From positions 1,497,398-1,561,397 of the forward strand of contig BCJX01000001.1 of the NCBI GenBank assembly GCA_001600415.1: 64,000 nucleotides of DNA. Reading direction: 5' to 3'. Shown here one piece after another: positions 20,698 to 32,297 of the stretch (its first letter is position 1; each line of letters begins with the position of its first letter). The stretch is from Pascua guehoae (lineage: Eukaryota; Basidiomycota; Tremellomycetes; Trichosporonales; Trichosporonaceae). Under the pieces are notes generated by a model that saw only the letters and a program-made list of their open reading frames with translations, did not search any database and was not told the DNA's origin. The translations under genes and the position numbers were made by a program.

Positions 20698-23600
20698 TCA
20701 CAGCGACGCGGCCGTGTCTACATTAAGGGGCTTTGCCAGAAGACGGAGCATCTCGGCCGACACGCCCTCGTTTGTGCTGCGCACGGTGATGCGGCAGAGC
20801 TTTGCGTCCTTGTTGGGCTCGAGACGCGCGAGGATGCCGACCTTGCCCGCATCTTTCATGTGGAGGACGCCCGCGACAACGAGCTGGCGTGGTTAGTCAG
20901 GTTGTACACGGTTGAATGGCTCTGGGGCCAGGAGACGAGACATACGTTGGAGGCATTGGGGTCGATATTCGGGAGGAGTGACAAACGCTGGCCACCGACA
21001 ACGCGCGAGTTGCGAACGAGGTCGAGCTCGTTGGCAGCGGTGAGCTTGATAGGGATAATCTGCTGTGCCTCGCGAGGCGGGCCTGGTGGGTGAGTATACC
21101 ACAAACGAAAACTGGCACCCACCACCAATAATTTTCCAACGCTCAAAGAATGCGGCCTGCTCGAGCTGGACACCCTCAATGAAGCGGGACAGGAAGATGG
21201 GGAGGCGGAGAACGAGGGTCGTAAAGCTTCCTGCGAGGTACGTGAAGCGGAGGATGGGTGGTTCTGTAAAGACGCCCTTGCACTCGACGTGGATCATCTC
21301 CTGGATCTGCGCCAGGCCGGCAATCTCTGTCAGTGGCGGGTCGTGGAAGTTGGCATTGACAGCGTCTGGCTGTGGGTTCTCAATCTTTGCCGAGATGGAA
21401 GTGAACGGTGTCGAAATCTTGTTACCAATAAACACTGCGATCCGTCCCAGAGGCCCGTGGTACTCGGCCTTGACACCAATCTGGATCTGCTTGTCCTCGT
21501 ACAGCACTCCTTCGTTTGAGTAGCTCAGGCGCTCGAGCCACTTTTCAATGTTTGGTGCTACTGTTGGTGGCGCCAACAGCGCCGCACTGACACCGCCCAG
21601 CGTCGCCGTGTGCTGGAAGTCCAGCGGGCTCGTTGCTGGCACAGAAGTAGGCGTCATGACGTCTGGTTCGCTCGACAGCGGCGCATCTCCAGACAGTAAG
21701 CGGTCGAGGCCTGGACGTGCCGGCGGTGCTTCGGCAGGCGACATTGGTGATGTCGAGTCGGACATGTCGAGACCTGCCAGCGACGTCATGATGTCTTCCG
21801 ACAGCTGCGCGTTGCCACCCATCATTGGTTCGCCAACGCTGTCCGCACGCGCTCGTGTTGGCTGCTCCGGAACGGAAAGAGTGGCGGACCGGGATGGGGG
21901 AAGCGGCTGGGACGCGGGTTCGGGGCCGCCAGACGCCGCCGATGTAGCAGAGACAGCAGAGAGCGGTCCCGATGTCGAGTCAATGGTCGACTTGCGGAAG
22001 TTCTTAAACTTCTCTGCAACACGACCCCTGTTGTCCGACTGTTGGCCAATGATCCACGTCCTCTTGTCCTGCGCCTTGTCGCCACGGGCATGCAGGCGGT
22101 TGACCAGTGCAGACTCGCGCTCCGGGAACACGGGCATCTCGTCGCACACAGCCACCAGCAGCTCGTCGCCATCGTCGCGTGTCGCAAGAGCGAGGTACTC
22201 GCATGCTCGTTGTTGCAGCTCTGCGTCGAGCACGTGTGTGTATCGCCGGAAGATGTTGACGAGATGCTCCTTGATCTCGGGGAAGAGGTTGACCCACTGA
22301 GGTGTGAGTTGAGATACCATGTCAGACGTTGCAACTCACCTTAATGTACGTCGTGAGAAGAAGAGCACGTGTAGGAGCTGTACAGATGTTGATCTTGGAG
22401 TGGAGAGCATGGAACTGCTCGATCGGGCTGCAGCCGTCGTCGTTGGCAATGAGGTGGCCAAATTCACCAAGAATGTATCCACCGACCTTGACCATGTTCT
22501 CGTGGACTGAAGACGCCTGGAGGTGGTTATATACAGCCGCAGAGGCATAAGCCTGCAGGTCCTCGTTGTTGGTAACCAGCTGAACAACACGGTACCAGAC
22601 CTCTGCGCCAACGTGGTCTCCTGCAGTAGAAATGAGCTGGAGAATGGTGTCGATGTACCACTCGTACTGTTCATGGTCAGCTGTCAATTCAAAGCGGTCA
22701 GCTCACCTCTGTGGCGAAGCGCTCAGTCAAGATGGCAATCTTGAGAACCATTTCCTCGCGGAGATTGTAGTCTGCGACTTGGAGGTAACGAAGGAGCTCG
22801 CCGACAATCGTCTTCGCGTTGGTCGTGTCGCACATAGAATACAAGAGGTCCAGTGCACGACGGCGAACGGAAATGTCGCGGTCCTTGAGACTGAGGATAA
22901 TCGTCTCTTGGTGGAGCTTTACGGGCTCGAGCGACGTCGAGCACGCGGCAAGGTGTGCCATGGCGTCCAGACCAAGGTAGCGCACGTTGGTCTCACGCGC
23001 GAGGATGAACCGGCCGAGCAGAACAGAGGCATTGGAGACTGCCTTGGATTCCGGGTCAAGGTGAATCGCAAGGTTGATCGCCTCAAAGAGGACGGAGTTT
23101 TGGGCATTGTTGTGTTGCACGTTCTGACGGTCAGCTAAAGGGGTGGCATTCGATCGCTCAGCTGACCCACCCTTGGCGTCTCCTGCGACATGTCGATAAT
23201 CGCCTGCAGCACACCGTTGACCATCTCGATCACCTCTGGGTTATCTGGTGGTGGGTAATATTGCAACAGTCGGAGCAGCTTGATCTGGAGCCATGGGTTC
23301 GGAACCTTGTAGTAGATGTATGTCGCCGGGGTCTCAGAGTCGAATACAATCTGCGCGGGTTAGCTCCGAAGAGACGTTTATAGCAACCCACCCTGTCTAA
23401 ACGATCAACAGCCTTCTGGTAGCACCCCGCAAAGACCTCGAGGTTGTCCTGAGCAAGAGCTGTAACGAGGCTGACCACGGTCATTGCAACACCCTGGTCT
23501 CGCTCGAGAATGAGGGGCACCATGCGCTCAGCCCATTCGTCGAGGGGCATGACCGTTGGATGCTTGCGGTACAAGCGAAGGAGCGTGAGGGCCGCCTTCT

Positions 23601-24363
23601 TTTTAACGAATGTTGTAGAGGTCCTGTGTCGTCAGCACTGTGCGGTAACCGTGCTGGCGCCGGTCGCTGTGCACTTACGGGCTAATGAGACAACGGAAGA
23701 CGCTCTCGACAAGTGACTCGGCCATCTCCTTCCCTCCGAGGTTTGCAATGGCGTGAAGCGCAAGACAGTTGTTGATTTCATTGTTGTCTTCGAGGTCCTT
23801 GCGAATCGAGTTGATCACGAGTCGCACAAGGTCCGAGTTCTCGTGCATGAGCAGTGTGATTGCAAGGTATCCCTGTGGTGTCAGCTCCATCTCACACACG
23901 GTGCCACTGGCACCAGACGCCTCGTGAGGACGTAGCGTCGACTCTCTTCCCGTAATCATACTCATGACACATACAATCTGCTTCTCGCTATATTTGTTAC
24001 TGCTGATCAAGTTGACCGCCTCCATATGTCCCACATCGACCTTGTAGCCGAGGATGTAGGTGAAGACGACCTTTGACAGGTACTTCTTCTTCTGGTAGCC
24101 GTCCAGGTTTCCATCCTTGAACTTTTGTCGAATGTGGGCCATTTCCCGGTTAACGCGCTTCTCCTCCAGCTCCCGGACACGGCATGCGCGCAAGTCCGAG
24201 ATGTACTGAACGTTAGCCAGGAGGACAAAGTGGAGGGGAGGTGCGCGGAGTTGCACAGAAGGCTTGTTGCTACACATAGACTGCTGTGCAATACCTCTTC
24301 TGTGAACTCTATGCCCTCAGTGCCGTTGCTCACCTGGGTAAGCCCCCGCATGGACGTCGTCAT
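20698..24363 (-). CDS. APL3: AP-2 complex subunit alpha (alpha-adaptin)
   Basis: Nine exons on the minus strand (24363-24334, 24205-23679, 23623-23392, 23350-23171, 23123-22707, 22666-22340, 22296-21123, 21082-20946, 20883-20698) give 1069 residues. AP-2 links clathrin to PIP2-rich plasma membrane and cargo in endocytosis. The trunk starts [20 protein letters not shown] and continues with [58 protein letters not shown] and [14 protein letters not shown]. The hinge (about residues 600-760) is Ser/Pro/Thr-rich. The C-terminal ear shows [40 protein letters not shown] and [19 protein letters not shown]. The intron at 22667-22706 is only 40 nt. A 26 nt alternative was rejected because it would break similarity. 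Confidence 0.95.
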
Positions 24364-25090
24364 CTTGGTCGAGTCGCACGGGGTCGGGTGACGATGAGGA
24401 CTGTTGTGGCTTGATGGATGAAGCTAATGGTTTTGCGAGAAGAGTAAGAGTGGCCGGCGTGACAGTCGGGAATGTATATCCACCCGTTCTGTTTGCCGTG
24501 AAGTATGTTGTTTAGGTTTAAATGGGTGTGATGTTGGCGCGTTGTGGACGAGATGAATGAGCTACCAACGTTGACGTTGACGTTGACACGGCCGGGCGAG
24601 GGAGGGGGAGGGAGGGAGGGTCACATCGGTGACAAGCGGGACGTGCATCGCCGGCTCGCTTCAGGTAGGTGGCTTATCACAATTTCCACGTGGCAAGAAA
24701 GACCGATCACATCTCAGTCATTCAAATTGTACACGTCATAAACTACTGTTTCCTCGGTGCCTGTCTGCCTGTTGGTGACTCGGTTCGGTGTTGCGGCGTG
24801 TGTGGTGTGGTGTGGTGTGGATGGATGGATGGATGGATGGAAATGAAACAATGTGGTGGTTGATCGGCCACTTGAAAGCCCTCCTTGTCCATCTCCTCTT
24901 TCCACTTTCCTTCCCCTTCATTCGCTCCCACTCCCTTCCCCTCTTTACATTGACACTTGATCAACTATCCACAACTCCTAGGTCGCTTTCGACTGTCCCA
25001 TTCCTTTCTTTTCCGAGTTTCCAAGCTCGTTTCCCGCCCTCACACCTTCCTCGAGCTCCATCAACCTCGATCTCCACAAGCGTCTCTACC
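24364..25090. promoter_or_regulatory. Divergent promoter region between APL3 and HEL2
   Basis: The 727 nt contains GGAGGGAGGGAGGG (near 24602), a GGAT tetranucleotide run at 24820-24841 and a CT-rich leader before the HEL2 start. No classical TATA box is obvious. Confidence 0.5.
24820..24841. repeat. (GGAT)n microsatellite
   Basis: Five GGAT units in the shared upstream region of APL3 and HEL2. Confidence 0.85.
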
Positions 25091-27865
25091 ATGTCGCGTC
25101 GCAAGGCCTTTGACACGTCCCTCACGGGTGGCAGCGGCACGTCCAAGTCCAAGACGCCCTCCATTACGTCTGCCAGCACGGGTGATGACAAAGCCGTGAC
25201 TGTCAAGGCACCCAGTGCCGCAGGTATCTCCACCCCACCTGAGCTTGATGACACATCCGTCTGCTTTATCTGTGCCGAGCCCGTGACCTTCTGGGCAGTG
25301 GGCCAGTGCAACCACCGCGTATGCCAGTACGTATACTCGCAATGCTACATGCTTGACAAGCTAACAAAATGCCAGTGTTTGCGCGATCCGTCTGCGTGTC
25401 TTCTACAAGTATGTCGTGTCAACACACTTCGGATCCGAAAGTGATCGTACATGCTGGGGCAAGGTACTAACCACACTACCCCAGGATGCTCGAGTGTGCC
25501 TACTGCAAGACACTGTGTCCTTCCCTTCTCTTTTCACGCTCGCATGAGACTCCCTTCCCCGATGGTCCGTTCCGCCGCCCCTCGAGCGAGCAGGCCATTG
25601 AGCGTGCACATGCCGATGCCGACAAGCCCGAAAACAAGGGCAAGAAGTGGTATCAGGGCCTTGTGCTGCCTGGGACACTCGACTTGAAGGACTTTAAATA
25701 CAAGGACGACAAGCTGGGGGTGGTCTTTGAGGACGAGGATGTCGTGAGTTGACAGGACCTTGGCTTGACTAACCCCACAGATGGAGTCATCGCTGCTGCT
25801 GCTCCGCTTCAACTGTCCCTACCCTGACTGTGCCCACATGTCGAATGGGTGGCAGGGCCTGGAGAAGCATACACTTGCAGAGCATGGTTTAGTATTCTGC
25901 AAGCTTTGCACACGTCAGCTCTCTCGCTTTTCCCACGAGCAGGTACTGTATCCGCCGCATCTGCTTGCCTTGCACGACCCGTCGCGGTTGCAGCGTGGGC
26001 AGAAGCCGCCTCGCCCCAGGACCGATAAAGAACGAGACTTGGTCAAATCATGGGACACTCCCCACCCCATCTGTGAAGTAAGTCCAACTCGCTGTCGCTA
26101 AGCTGACGATCCAGTTCTGTCACGAAGCCTTCTTTGGCCCCGACGAGTTATTCAAGCACATGCGCGAGCGCCACGAAGAGTGCTTTGTGTGCAAACAGTT
26201 AGGACACAAGGATGTCTAGTGAGTGAAACCCCCATGTAATCGCTAACTGTCCAGTTTCCAGAATTATGCCAAGTTGGAAAACCACTTCAAGTGCGTAGCT
26301 ACTCTCTGTATGTCATATAGCTGTGCTAACCATCAGCCGCGACCACTTCCCGTGTACCAATCCTATCTGTGTGGAGAAGAAGTTCCAGGTGTTCGGCAGC
26401 GAGCTGGACCTTCGTGCCCACATGATGGAGGAGGTGAGCACATTTGTATCTGTCTGCAACTGACGAGTCAGCACGGCGAGGCCATGTCTCAGCGTGACCG
26501 TGCGCAGGCCCGTCAGCTCCACATTGACTTTGCTTCACCCCGCGATGCTGGACCCTCACATACTGCCCCCTCGCGTGCCGGTGGACGTGGCTTCACTCTT
26601 GGTGGTCAGGCAGCTCCCCAGGCGCAGCAGCTTGCCCCTCCGCCGATGAACGCGGCGCAGGCGGCTCAGCATCGTCGCCAGCGGCAGACGGACCGCCACG
26701 AGGAGAGCCGTCGCCGCAAGGCGTTCGCCACGGGTCTCAGCGACGGTAACGGCGCGTCGTCGTCTGCACCTGCTTCCGCCCCTGCCTCGGGTCGCCAGAG
26801 CCCCGAGGAGAGTGCGAGCGGATTCGCTACCCCACGTGAGGATGTCGACGACGCTACTGCTGCTCGCCACGCGGCTCTGCTCTCGCGTGTGTCAATGCTT
26901 GTCAACGACTCTGCGACCAAGCTCGCGTCTTTCCGCTCGGCCGTGCGCCAGTTCAAGAACGGCGAGTCGACGGCCAAGGACATGGTCGACACGCTGTACA
27001 ACGTATTTGACCAGGACCAGGACACGACCTCTGGCGTGTCGCGTGAGATTGCCAATCTCTTCAATGGCGAGGGCGACCAGGACAAGCAGAGGGCAGTGCT
27101 CGAGGCATTGAATGCGTTCCGCGTGGAGGTGGGTTGCATTCGTCTTCCAAACTGACCCAACAGCAACAAGAACAATTCCCTGCCCTTGGTGGGGCGCCTA
27201 CCGGTCTGGGCACCAACTGGGCGGCCGTCTCGTCTGGTCGCATCCTCTCTGCGAAGCGTGCAACACGCACGGGTGGTGGTCGTTCCAACTCGCAAGTATG
27301 GGACCGCGTCGCGGCTGCAGCGTCCCGCCCAACCACGGGCCTCAACGGCCGGACTGTGCCCGGTGCTACCGCTCGTTCCGCTGCGGCCTTCCCTGCGCTC
27401 GCGGCGGGTCCGTCCAAGCCTTCCACGCACTCGACGCCGTGGGCCGGCGGTGGCGCTGGTTCGTCATCCAAAGCGCCCTCGGCACTCGTTCCGCAGATCC
27501 GTTCCGTGCACATGCCCACCGTCTCGAGCTACAAGGGCAAGTCGAACAAGTCTACGTCGCTCAACAAGGCCGAGTTCCCTGGTCTCCCGCCGTCGTCCGG
27601 TAAGAAGACGACGGCGGCCGAGCGTGCAGCCCTGTTTGCCAAGCCGACACCGCGTGACGAGACGATTGCCCGCATCCGCGGACAGCCCGTCGCAAAGGCA
27701 CCGTCTGGCAACCAGTGGGGCGGGACGAGTGTTTCCAACGGCGTCGCGAGCATGAGCATCGCCGACGAGCCGACGGAAGCTCCTGCACCGGCAGAAGCGA
27801 CGACAAAGAGCAAGAAGAAGGGCAAGGGCAAGCAGCTCCTCTTCAGCGTCAGTGCGAGCCATTGA
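25091..27865 (+). CDS. HEL2: Hel2/ZNF598-type RING E3 ubiquitin ligase
   Basis: Nine exons (25091-25326, 25376-25408, 25485-25743, 25781-26077, 26115-26218, 26255-26290, 26337-26433, 26472-27128, 27164-27865) give 806 residues. Hel2/ZNF598 senses collided ribosomes, ubiquitinates small-subunit proteins and starts ribosome-associated quality control. The RING lies at about residues 57-97 (CFICAEPVTFWAVGQCNHRV, then CHVCAIRLRVFYKMLECAYC across two introns). A series of C2H2-type fingers follows: CPYPDCAHMSNGWQGLEKHT, CEFCHEAFFGPDELFKHMRE, ECFVCKQLGHKDVYFQNYAK and CTNPICVEKKFQVFGSELDL. The C-terminal half is disordered with the conserved EFPGLP and a KGKGKQLLF end. Exons 2 (33 nt) and 6 (36 nt) are very short. 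Confidence 0.95.
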
Positions 27866-28268
27866 GCGCGCTATGTCAGCATTCATGCCTGAGCGCAGCC
27901 TTGCCGCCAGCCACATGCATCGTCTTGCAACATTGTCACACCGCAACATTGTCACACCCACACACTGCACTGCGGCACGGTGCATTGTCACCCACAGATC
28001 CATTTCAGTCCCAGATGTCCATCCAAGTCCCGGAGGTCCATTTCTAGTCTATGTATACGCGACAGCCCATCGTAGTGCTGGTCCCGCCAGCGCTGCGCCA
28101 CATGCCATGTGAATGCCACTCTAGATGACTTTGTTGGGGATCAGTGAGCCGCGGCGGGCCGGACGGGCCGGTCCTGTAGAATACACCTAGGGCAACCGAT
28201 CGATACCCGCGTACCCGCCGAAAAGACACCGAGACGGCCAAAGCTGGCCTCAACGTCGCGAGCGGGGT
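27866..28268. other. Spacer between convergent HEL2 and HAD phosphatase genes
   Basis: The 403 nt holds the 3' UTRs of both genes. No gene or repeat was recognised. Confidence 0.5.
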
Positions 28269-29628
28269 TTACTCGTGGCCCATCTCGCGTGCGGCAGCGT
28301 CGGCCACGACCTGGGCCGGCTCCTTGCGTCCCTCGACAACCTCGGCCACCTCGGTCTGGACCGTGTCAAAGCTCGAGAAGCGCACATGTGGGATACCCTC
28401 GCGCTTGCAGTATGCGAGCAGCTCGGTGTTGCCGCCGGGGAGGACCTTTGTGAACAAGAGGTCGGCGTGGCGTGCAGCCGAGAGGTCTGTAGATGGAACA
28501 AAAACACAGGGAAGGGTGGTGAGAGGGTCCAATGGGTGAAGAAATCACGTCAGCCAAGCCATCTCATCAGACTGCCGCAGGGACCCACCAGAAACACCAT
28601 CACCGGCAAAGAAGAGGGTGGGCCCACCGGGAATGTCGCGGTAGGGAATAATGCTGCGGCTCTTGTCGTGCCCAAAGCCGCTCTCGGGGTGGCGGAAGAC
28701 AATCTCCCACGTGTCGCCCTTGCCCTCTGGGTCGGTGAATTTGACGTCGTTTGCGATAATCTCAATCTCGGAAGCCTGCTCGACGCCCACGAGCTTTTCG
28801 AGCACGGCGCGGATAATGGGCGCCATGCCGCTCGAGACAATGATGAGCGGGATGCCGCGCTCCTTGCACCAGCGGTAGAAGGTCTCAAAGCCCGGGTCGA
28901 GCGTGATGTCTGCCGTCAGCCATGGCGCCGTGTAAGGCTGTGGGCACAAAGGTAGGTGGAGTGGGGGAGATGTTGGCAGGTGGGGGGGCGAGTAACCGAA
29001 CCGATGGCCTGTCCAACGGCCGGCCCGAGGGGCACAGACCACGGCACTCGTAGCTGTTTGGGAGCCCCATGCAGCCAGCCTCTCTCCCATCGCATCCTCC
29101 CTCAAGACTGGACTCACTCTCCCTCAGCACACGCTTGCACTCTTCAAACGGAGCGTCGATGCTGTCGAGCATCTGGCGGAAGGCATCGCGAAAGTGTGCC
29201 GTGCCATTGAGCACATCAACGTTGAGCTCGCGGCTGCGGGTTAGCATGCACAACGAGGCGGAGCATGTAGGCTCGAAAAATTACAGCGGCCCAGGCGGTG
29301 GGGGTAGACGACTCGGCAACTCGGGAGAGCAACGTGCGATGCGATATGCGATGGGGTGGAGCTCCAACTCAAACCCATCGCATCGCATTCGCGCCCGTCC
29401 GTAACAAAGGTACACCAGTTGACCGCCCGTAGCCCCCTTTTCCCTCCGATGGAAGCTAGCTTCCACTTCCCCCCCACACTCTAGCTCTACTCACCGCTTG
29501 ACCTCGCCGAAGCCGAGGTTGTCGATGAGAAAGTCGTTCGAGTCGCGGTCCGTGATCGTTCCGTCCCAGTCGGAGAGAAAGACAAATTTTGCGTCCTTGT
29601 GGAGCAGGGGCTGCGGGAGGCCGGACAT
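28269..29628 (-). CDS. HAD-superfamily phosphatase (phosphoserine-phosphatase-like, subfamily IB)
   Basis: Four exons (29628-29495, 29233-29118, 28909-28589, 28486-28269) give 262 residues. Motif I is VFLSDWDGTITDRDSNDFLI with nucleophile D20 and acid/base D22. Motif II is IPLIIVSSGM with the Ser of SSG, and motif IV is PTLFFAGDGVSDLSAARHAD, with the two acidic residues of GDGVSD created exactly at a splice junction. The segment CKRVLRENITLDPGFETFYR also forms only after splicing, which supports acceptor 28910. The family dephosphorylates small metabolites; the substrate of these fungal cytosolic members is not fixed by sequence. The 261 and 208 nt introns are long for the window. Confidence 0.85.
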
Positions 29629-30165
29629 TTTGGGATTACAGGAGGGGGAGTAGGTAGGTACGAGGCGAAGAAAAGGAAAAGACCGGAAAGCAAGACGGCC
29701 GAGAAAAAGAGCAATGGACGGAGAAAAGGGTTGGGGGCGGTGGTGACTGACGTCTTTCTCTATTTCAACTCTTTGTGTTCCACACCCACTGCCCGTGGCG
29801 CCATCCATCTCAGTCTCGGTCCGTCACAGAAATCTACCGCCGGCGCCGAGGTCCGATAAGCCGCCCTGGATCCAGGAAAGTGCCACGTGGCTGCCAAGGA
29901 ACCGAGCTTGGCGAGAACGAATGGCCGAGGCGGAAGCAGATCAAGCAGACGCGACGCGTCCCACCTCATGTCCGAGGCGGAAATGAAAGTCAACATGCAC
30001 TCGAAAGTCGCCATCAAGCTCAACACTGGACCACAAACAACCGCTCTTCCACCCCAATACCGGGATCCATCGACATAGTCGGCTCACACAGCTACAACAC
30101 AACACGCATCGGTCCCATAAAACGGCCTTACCTCTACCAGCCCCCATCCCAACTCGGCTGGCAGC
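29629..30165. promoter_or_regulatory. Divergent promoter region between the HAD phosphatase gene and CTF8
   Basis: The 537 nt separates two outward-facing genes. The last 100 nt before CTF8 carry CATAAAACGGCCTTACC, a weak TATA-like segment. Nothing else was recognised. Confidence 0.45.
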
Positions 30166-31283
30166 ATGCGCATCCACCTGCCCCTCCACCCGCACCACTT
30201 TGCCGCCGACAGCCCCGCCGCAGGCGGGCCGTTTGCGCGTATCGGCGGCGAGCTCGTGGTCATTGAGCTCCAGGGCGAGCTGACGTGGGAGGGCGAGAAG
30301 AGCAATGGGGTCGTGGGTGTGCTGGGGCTTGATCGGCCGGTGAGTTGTGACTGTAACGGTGTCTGTTAGGACTGGAGGTTGCGTGGTGTTTGGGGCGAGA
30401 CTGGAGTGCTTTCACGGGAGAAGGTTAAGAGTTGGACTGGCGGATCGCAAGAAAGAGGCAACGGGTCATGTCTCGTGCGAGAGGCCGGTTGGTGATGAAC
30501 GGTGCTGGGAGCGGTGACGGGCAGGACAGTGAGCCATGAGCCACGTTTGCGTCCTCGCCACTCGTCGCTGTGAATGTCCCTGTGCTCGGTGCAGTAGGCC
30601 GAGGTCCACCGCTTGCCCTCCGACCCACTAACGCGCCAGGACAAGCCGACGTTCCACATTGGCGAACACCACCTTCTGCACGGCAAGGTCTCTACGCTTC
30701 CAAAGCCATACGCCGTGATCCGCCGCGTGCGGGGCGAGGGCTCGACGACGGTGGACGGCGACGCGGCCGACGAGGAGAGCGACGCGGAGCGCGAGGCCGG
30801 CGGCGACGAGGACGAGCGCACACCAAAGAAGCCAAAGCGTGCCGACGATGAAGACGACGAGGACGAGCCCCCGCTGTTTCCGGAACAAACCTCGCCCCTC
30901 GCCAAGAAGCAACCACTGGCATACCCGCCCAGCTCGCCGTTCCCCAGCTCGATGCCGTCGAGTGCGCACGAGTACTCGTCCGACCTCGAGATGAGCTCGC
31001 CGCCCAGGCAACCCGAGAGCGACGACGACGAGACGCGCCGCGAACGTGAACGCCAAGCAAGGGAAAAGGCGCACAAGGCCGAGCGGCGCGCACGGCGCCG
31101 CGCAGAACGCCCAGAGAGGACACGGCATTACGAGGTCGTCGGGATTGTACGCAAAAAGCTCGTGTTTGCGTTGCGGTGAGTCTGCGGGCGACGGCGGTAT
31201 TTTGGAATGCAGCTGGCGTTTGAGGCGACAAGACTGACGCCAGCCCCGAGCCACTCGTTGCGGCGACGCCGTTGCCAGAGTAG
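30166..31283 (+). CDS. CTF8: Chromosome transmission fidelity protein 8 (Ctf8), with a large acidic insert
   Basis: Three exons (30166-30339, 30640-31175, 31244-31283) give 249 residues. Ctf8 with Dcc1 and Ctf18 forms the alternative clamp loader for PCNA, needed for sister-chromatid cohesion. The conserved halves are LVVIELQGELTWEG with GVLGLDRPDKPTFHIGEHHL and LHGKVSTLPKPYAVIRR, then the C-terminal HYEVVGIVRKKLVFALRPEP. The last of these is completed only by the third exon, 40 nt long. Between the halves lies an insert of about 120 residues rich in Asp/Glu, Ser and Arg (DEESDAEREAGGDEDERTPK, DDEDDEDEPP, EKAHKAERRARRRAERPER). The family is usually near 120-150 residues, so the insert nearly doubles it. 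Confidence 0.85.
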
Positions 31284-31730
31284 GCAGACTTGGACTGGAG
31301 CATATTGTATACTAGTTGCATGGGCATGGATGTACCACACGGCTGCCGAGGATACTGATTCTGATTACTGAGGCCTTCTGCAGGTTACCAGGGAACCACG
31401 AGAGGTGATCAGTACGGGAGCTATACCAAGCTCCCCGTTTCCAACGCAGTCGTCTCCAGACGTAACCACTGCGACCTGTTCCTATTCCTCGTCCTACTCC
31501 TCTTCCTCCTCCTCCTTGTCCTCCTTGTCCTCCTCCTTGTCCTCCTCCTTGTCCTCCTCCTTGTCCTCCTCTTCCTCCTCCTCCTCCTCCTCCTCCTCCT
31601 CCACTTATCCCCAGCAACTTCCTATTGCCCCACGAGCAGTCCTCGCTACCACAAGGCACCAGACCAACATCGACTGCCGACACGACGGACCCGGCGCGCC
31701 GGGGGCGTCTCGAGCGCCTCCTCGACATCC
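31284..31730. other. Intergenic region with (TCC)n microsatellite before a tRNA gene
   Basis: The stretch between CTF8 and the tRNA contains a TCC/TTGTCC repeat at 31484-31603. The long open frames across it are produced by the repeat. Confidence 0.6.
31484..31603. repeat. (TCC)n / CTCCTTGTC compound microsatellite
   Basis: About 120 nt of TCC triplets mixed with CTCCTTGTCC units, with strong strand asymmetry (pyrimidines on the plus strand). Confidence 0.9.
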
Positions 31731-31829
31731 TCTTCGCTAGTATATCGGTTAGTATAATCGCCTCTCAAGAGAGAGCCCGGCAACAGCTGGAGAACGCGAT
31801 AGAGCAGGGTTCGACTCCCTGGCGGAGAA
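31731..31829 (+). tRNA. tRNA-Glu (anticodon CUC) with a 27 nt intron
   Basis: The acceptor stem TCTTCGC (31731-31737) pairs with GCGGAGA (31822-31828), discriminator A at 31829. The D arm is TAGTATATCGGTTAGTATA. The anticodon stem ATCGC (31757-31761) pairs with GCGAT (31796-31800). The anticodon loop C-T-CTC-A places CTC at 31764-31766. An intron (about 31768-31794) sits at the canonical position one base 3' of the anticodon. The T arm is CAGGG-TTCGACT-CCCTG. A TTTTT terminator follows at 31832-31836. All four stems pair with only one G-T wobble in the acceptor stem. Confidence 0.93.
31768..31794 (+). other. tRNA-Glu(CUC) intron
   Basis: 27 nt removed by the tRNA splicing endonuclease; it starts AGAGAGAGC and lies directly after position 37. 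Exact ends could shift by one base. Confidence 0.8.
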
Positions 31830-31831
31830 GC

Positions 31832-31836
31832 TTTTT
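31832..31836 (+). terminator. RNA polymerase III terminator of the tRNA gene
   Basis: A run of five T three bases after the tRNA discriminator base. Confidence 0.85.
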
Positions 31837-32297
31837 GCCTCTGGCGGTGCTGGGATGTGGACGGGGTCCGTGACATGGTCGTGCGTGGTGTTCCGACTCG
31901 CTGGGAAGGGCTGGGAGTGAGGAGGACGAAGGACAGGTGCGAGTTGGGACTGGGGCTGAGGTGCTGAGGCTTTGTGGGCCCTCCTGCTCCTCCTGACATG
32001 GCTGACGATGTAGCTGGGACGTGCAGATAGACATGGTCTGTGCGTAGTGGGCGAAAGGTGCTGGGTGGGGGAGACGGCACGGCTGACGCTTGTGACGATA
32101 TACCGCACTGCCTGCTCACGTCTCCTGCCACGCGCTTGCAACTGGGCTAATGCAATGTCCGATAGCATTGAAGGAACTCATTACGAAGGAAACAGTTACT
32201 TTTGAGTGGTGCGCCGACAGCTCGCGATGTCAACTGCACGTCAGCCCAGGTCCTTGTCCAACCTCTGACCGCTCACCACGGGCATGCGATGGCGTGG
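31837..32297. other. Spacer between the tRNA and the cysteine-module gene array
   Basis: This 461 nt stretch shows only short open frames on both strands and no recognisable feature. It should contain the 3' UTR of the two-module gene on the minus strand. Confidence 0.4.

Noticed and set aside
22681..22706. A 26 nt intron in APL3.
   Set aside because: Too short for splicing; the acceptor at 22667 gives a 40 nt intron and restores the conserved YEWYIDTIL segment.
28910..28935. Earlier acceptor (before PYTAPWLTAD) for exon 3 of the HAD phosphatase.
   Set aside because: It puts the exon out of phase with exon 2 and leads to a stop; the acceptor 26 nt later gives NITLDPGF as in the family.
31312..31728. 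Gly/Gln-rich (GGQGGGQGG) minus-strand frame.
   Set aside because: It is a translation of the TCC microsatellite, with no supporting start or conserved flank.
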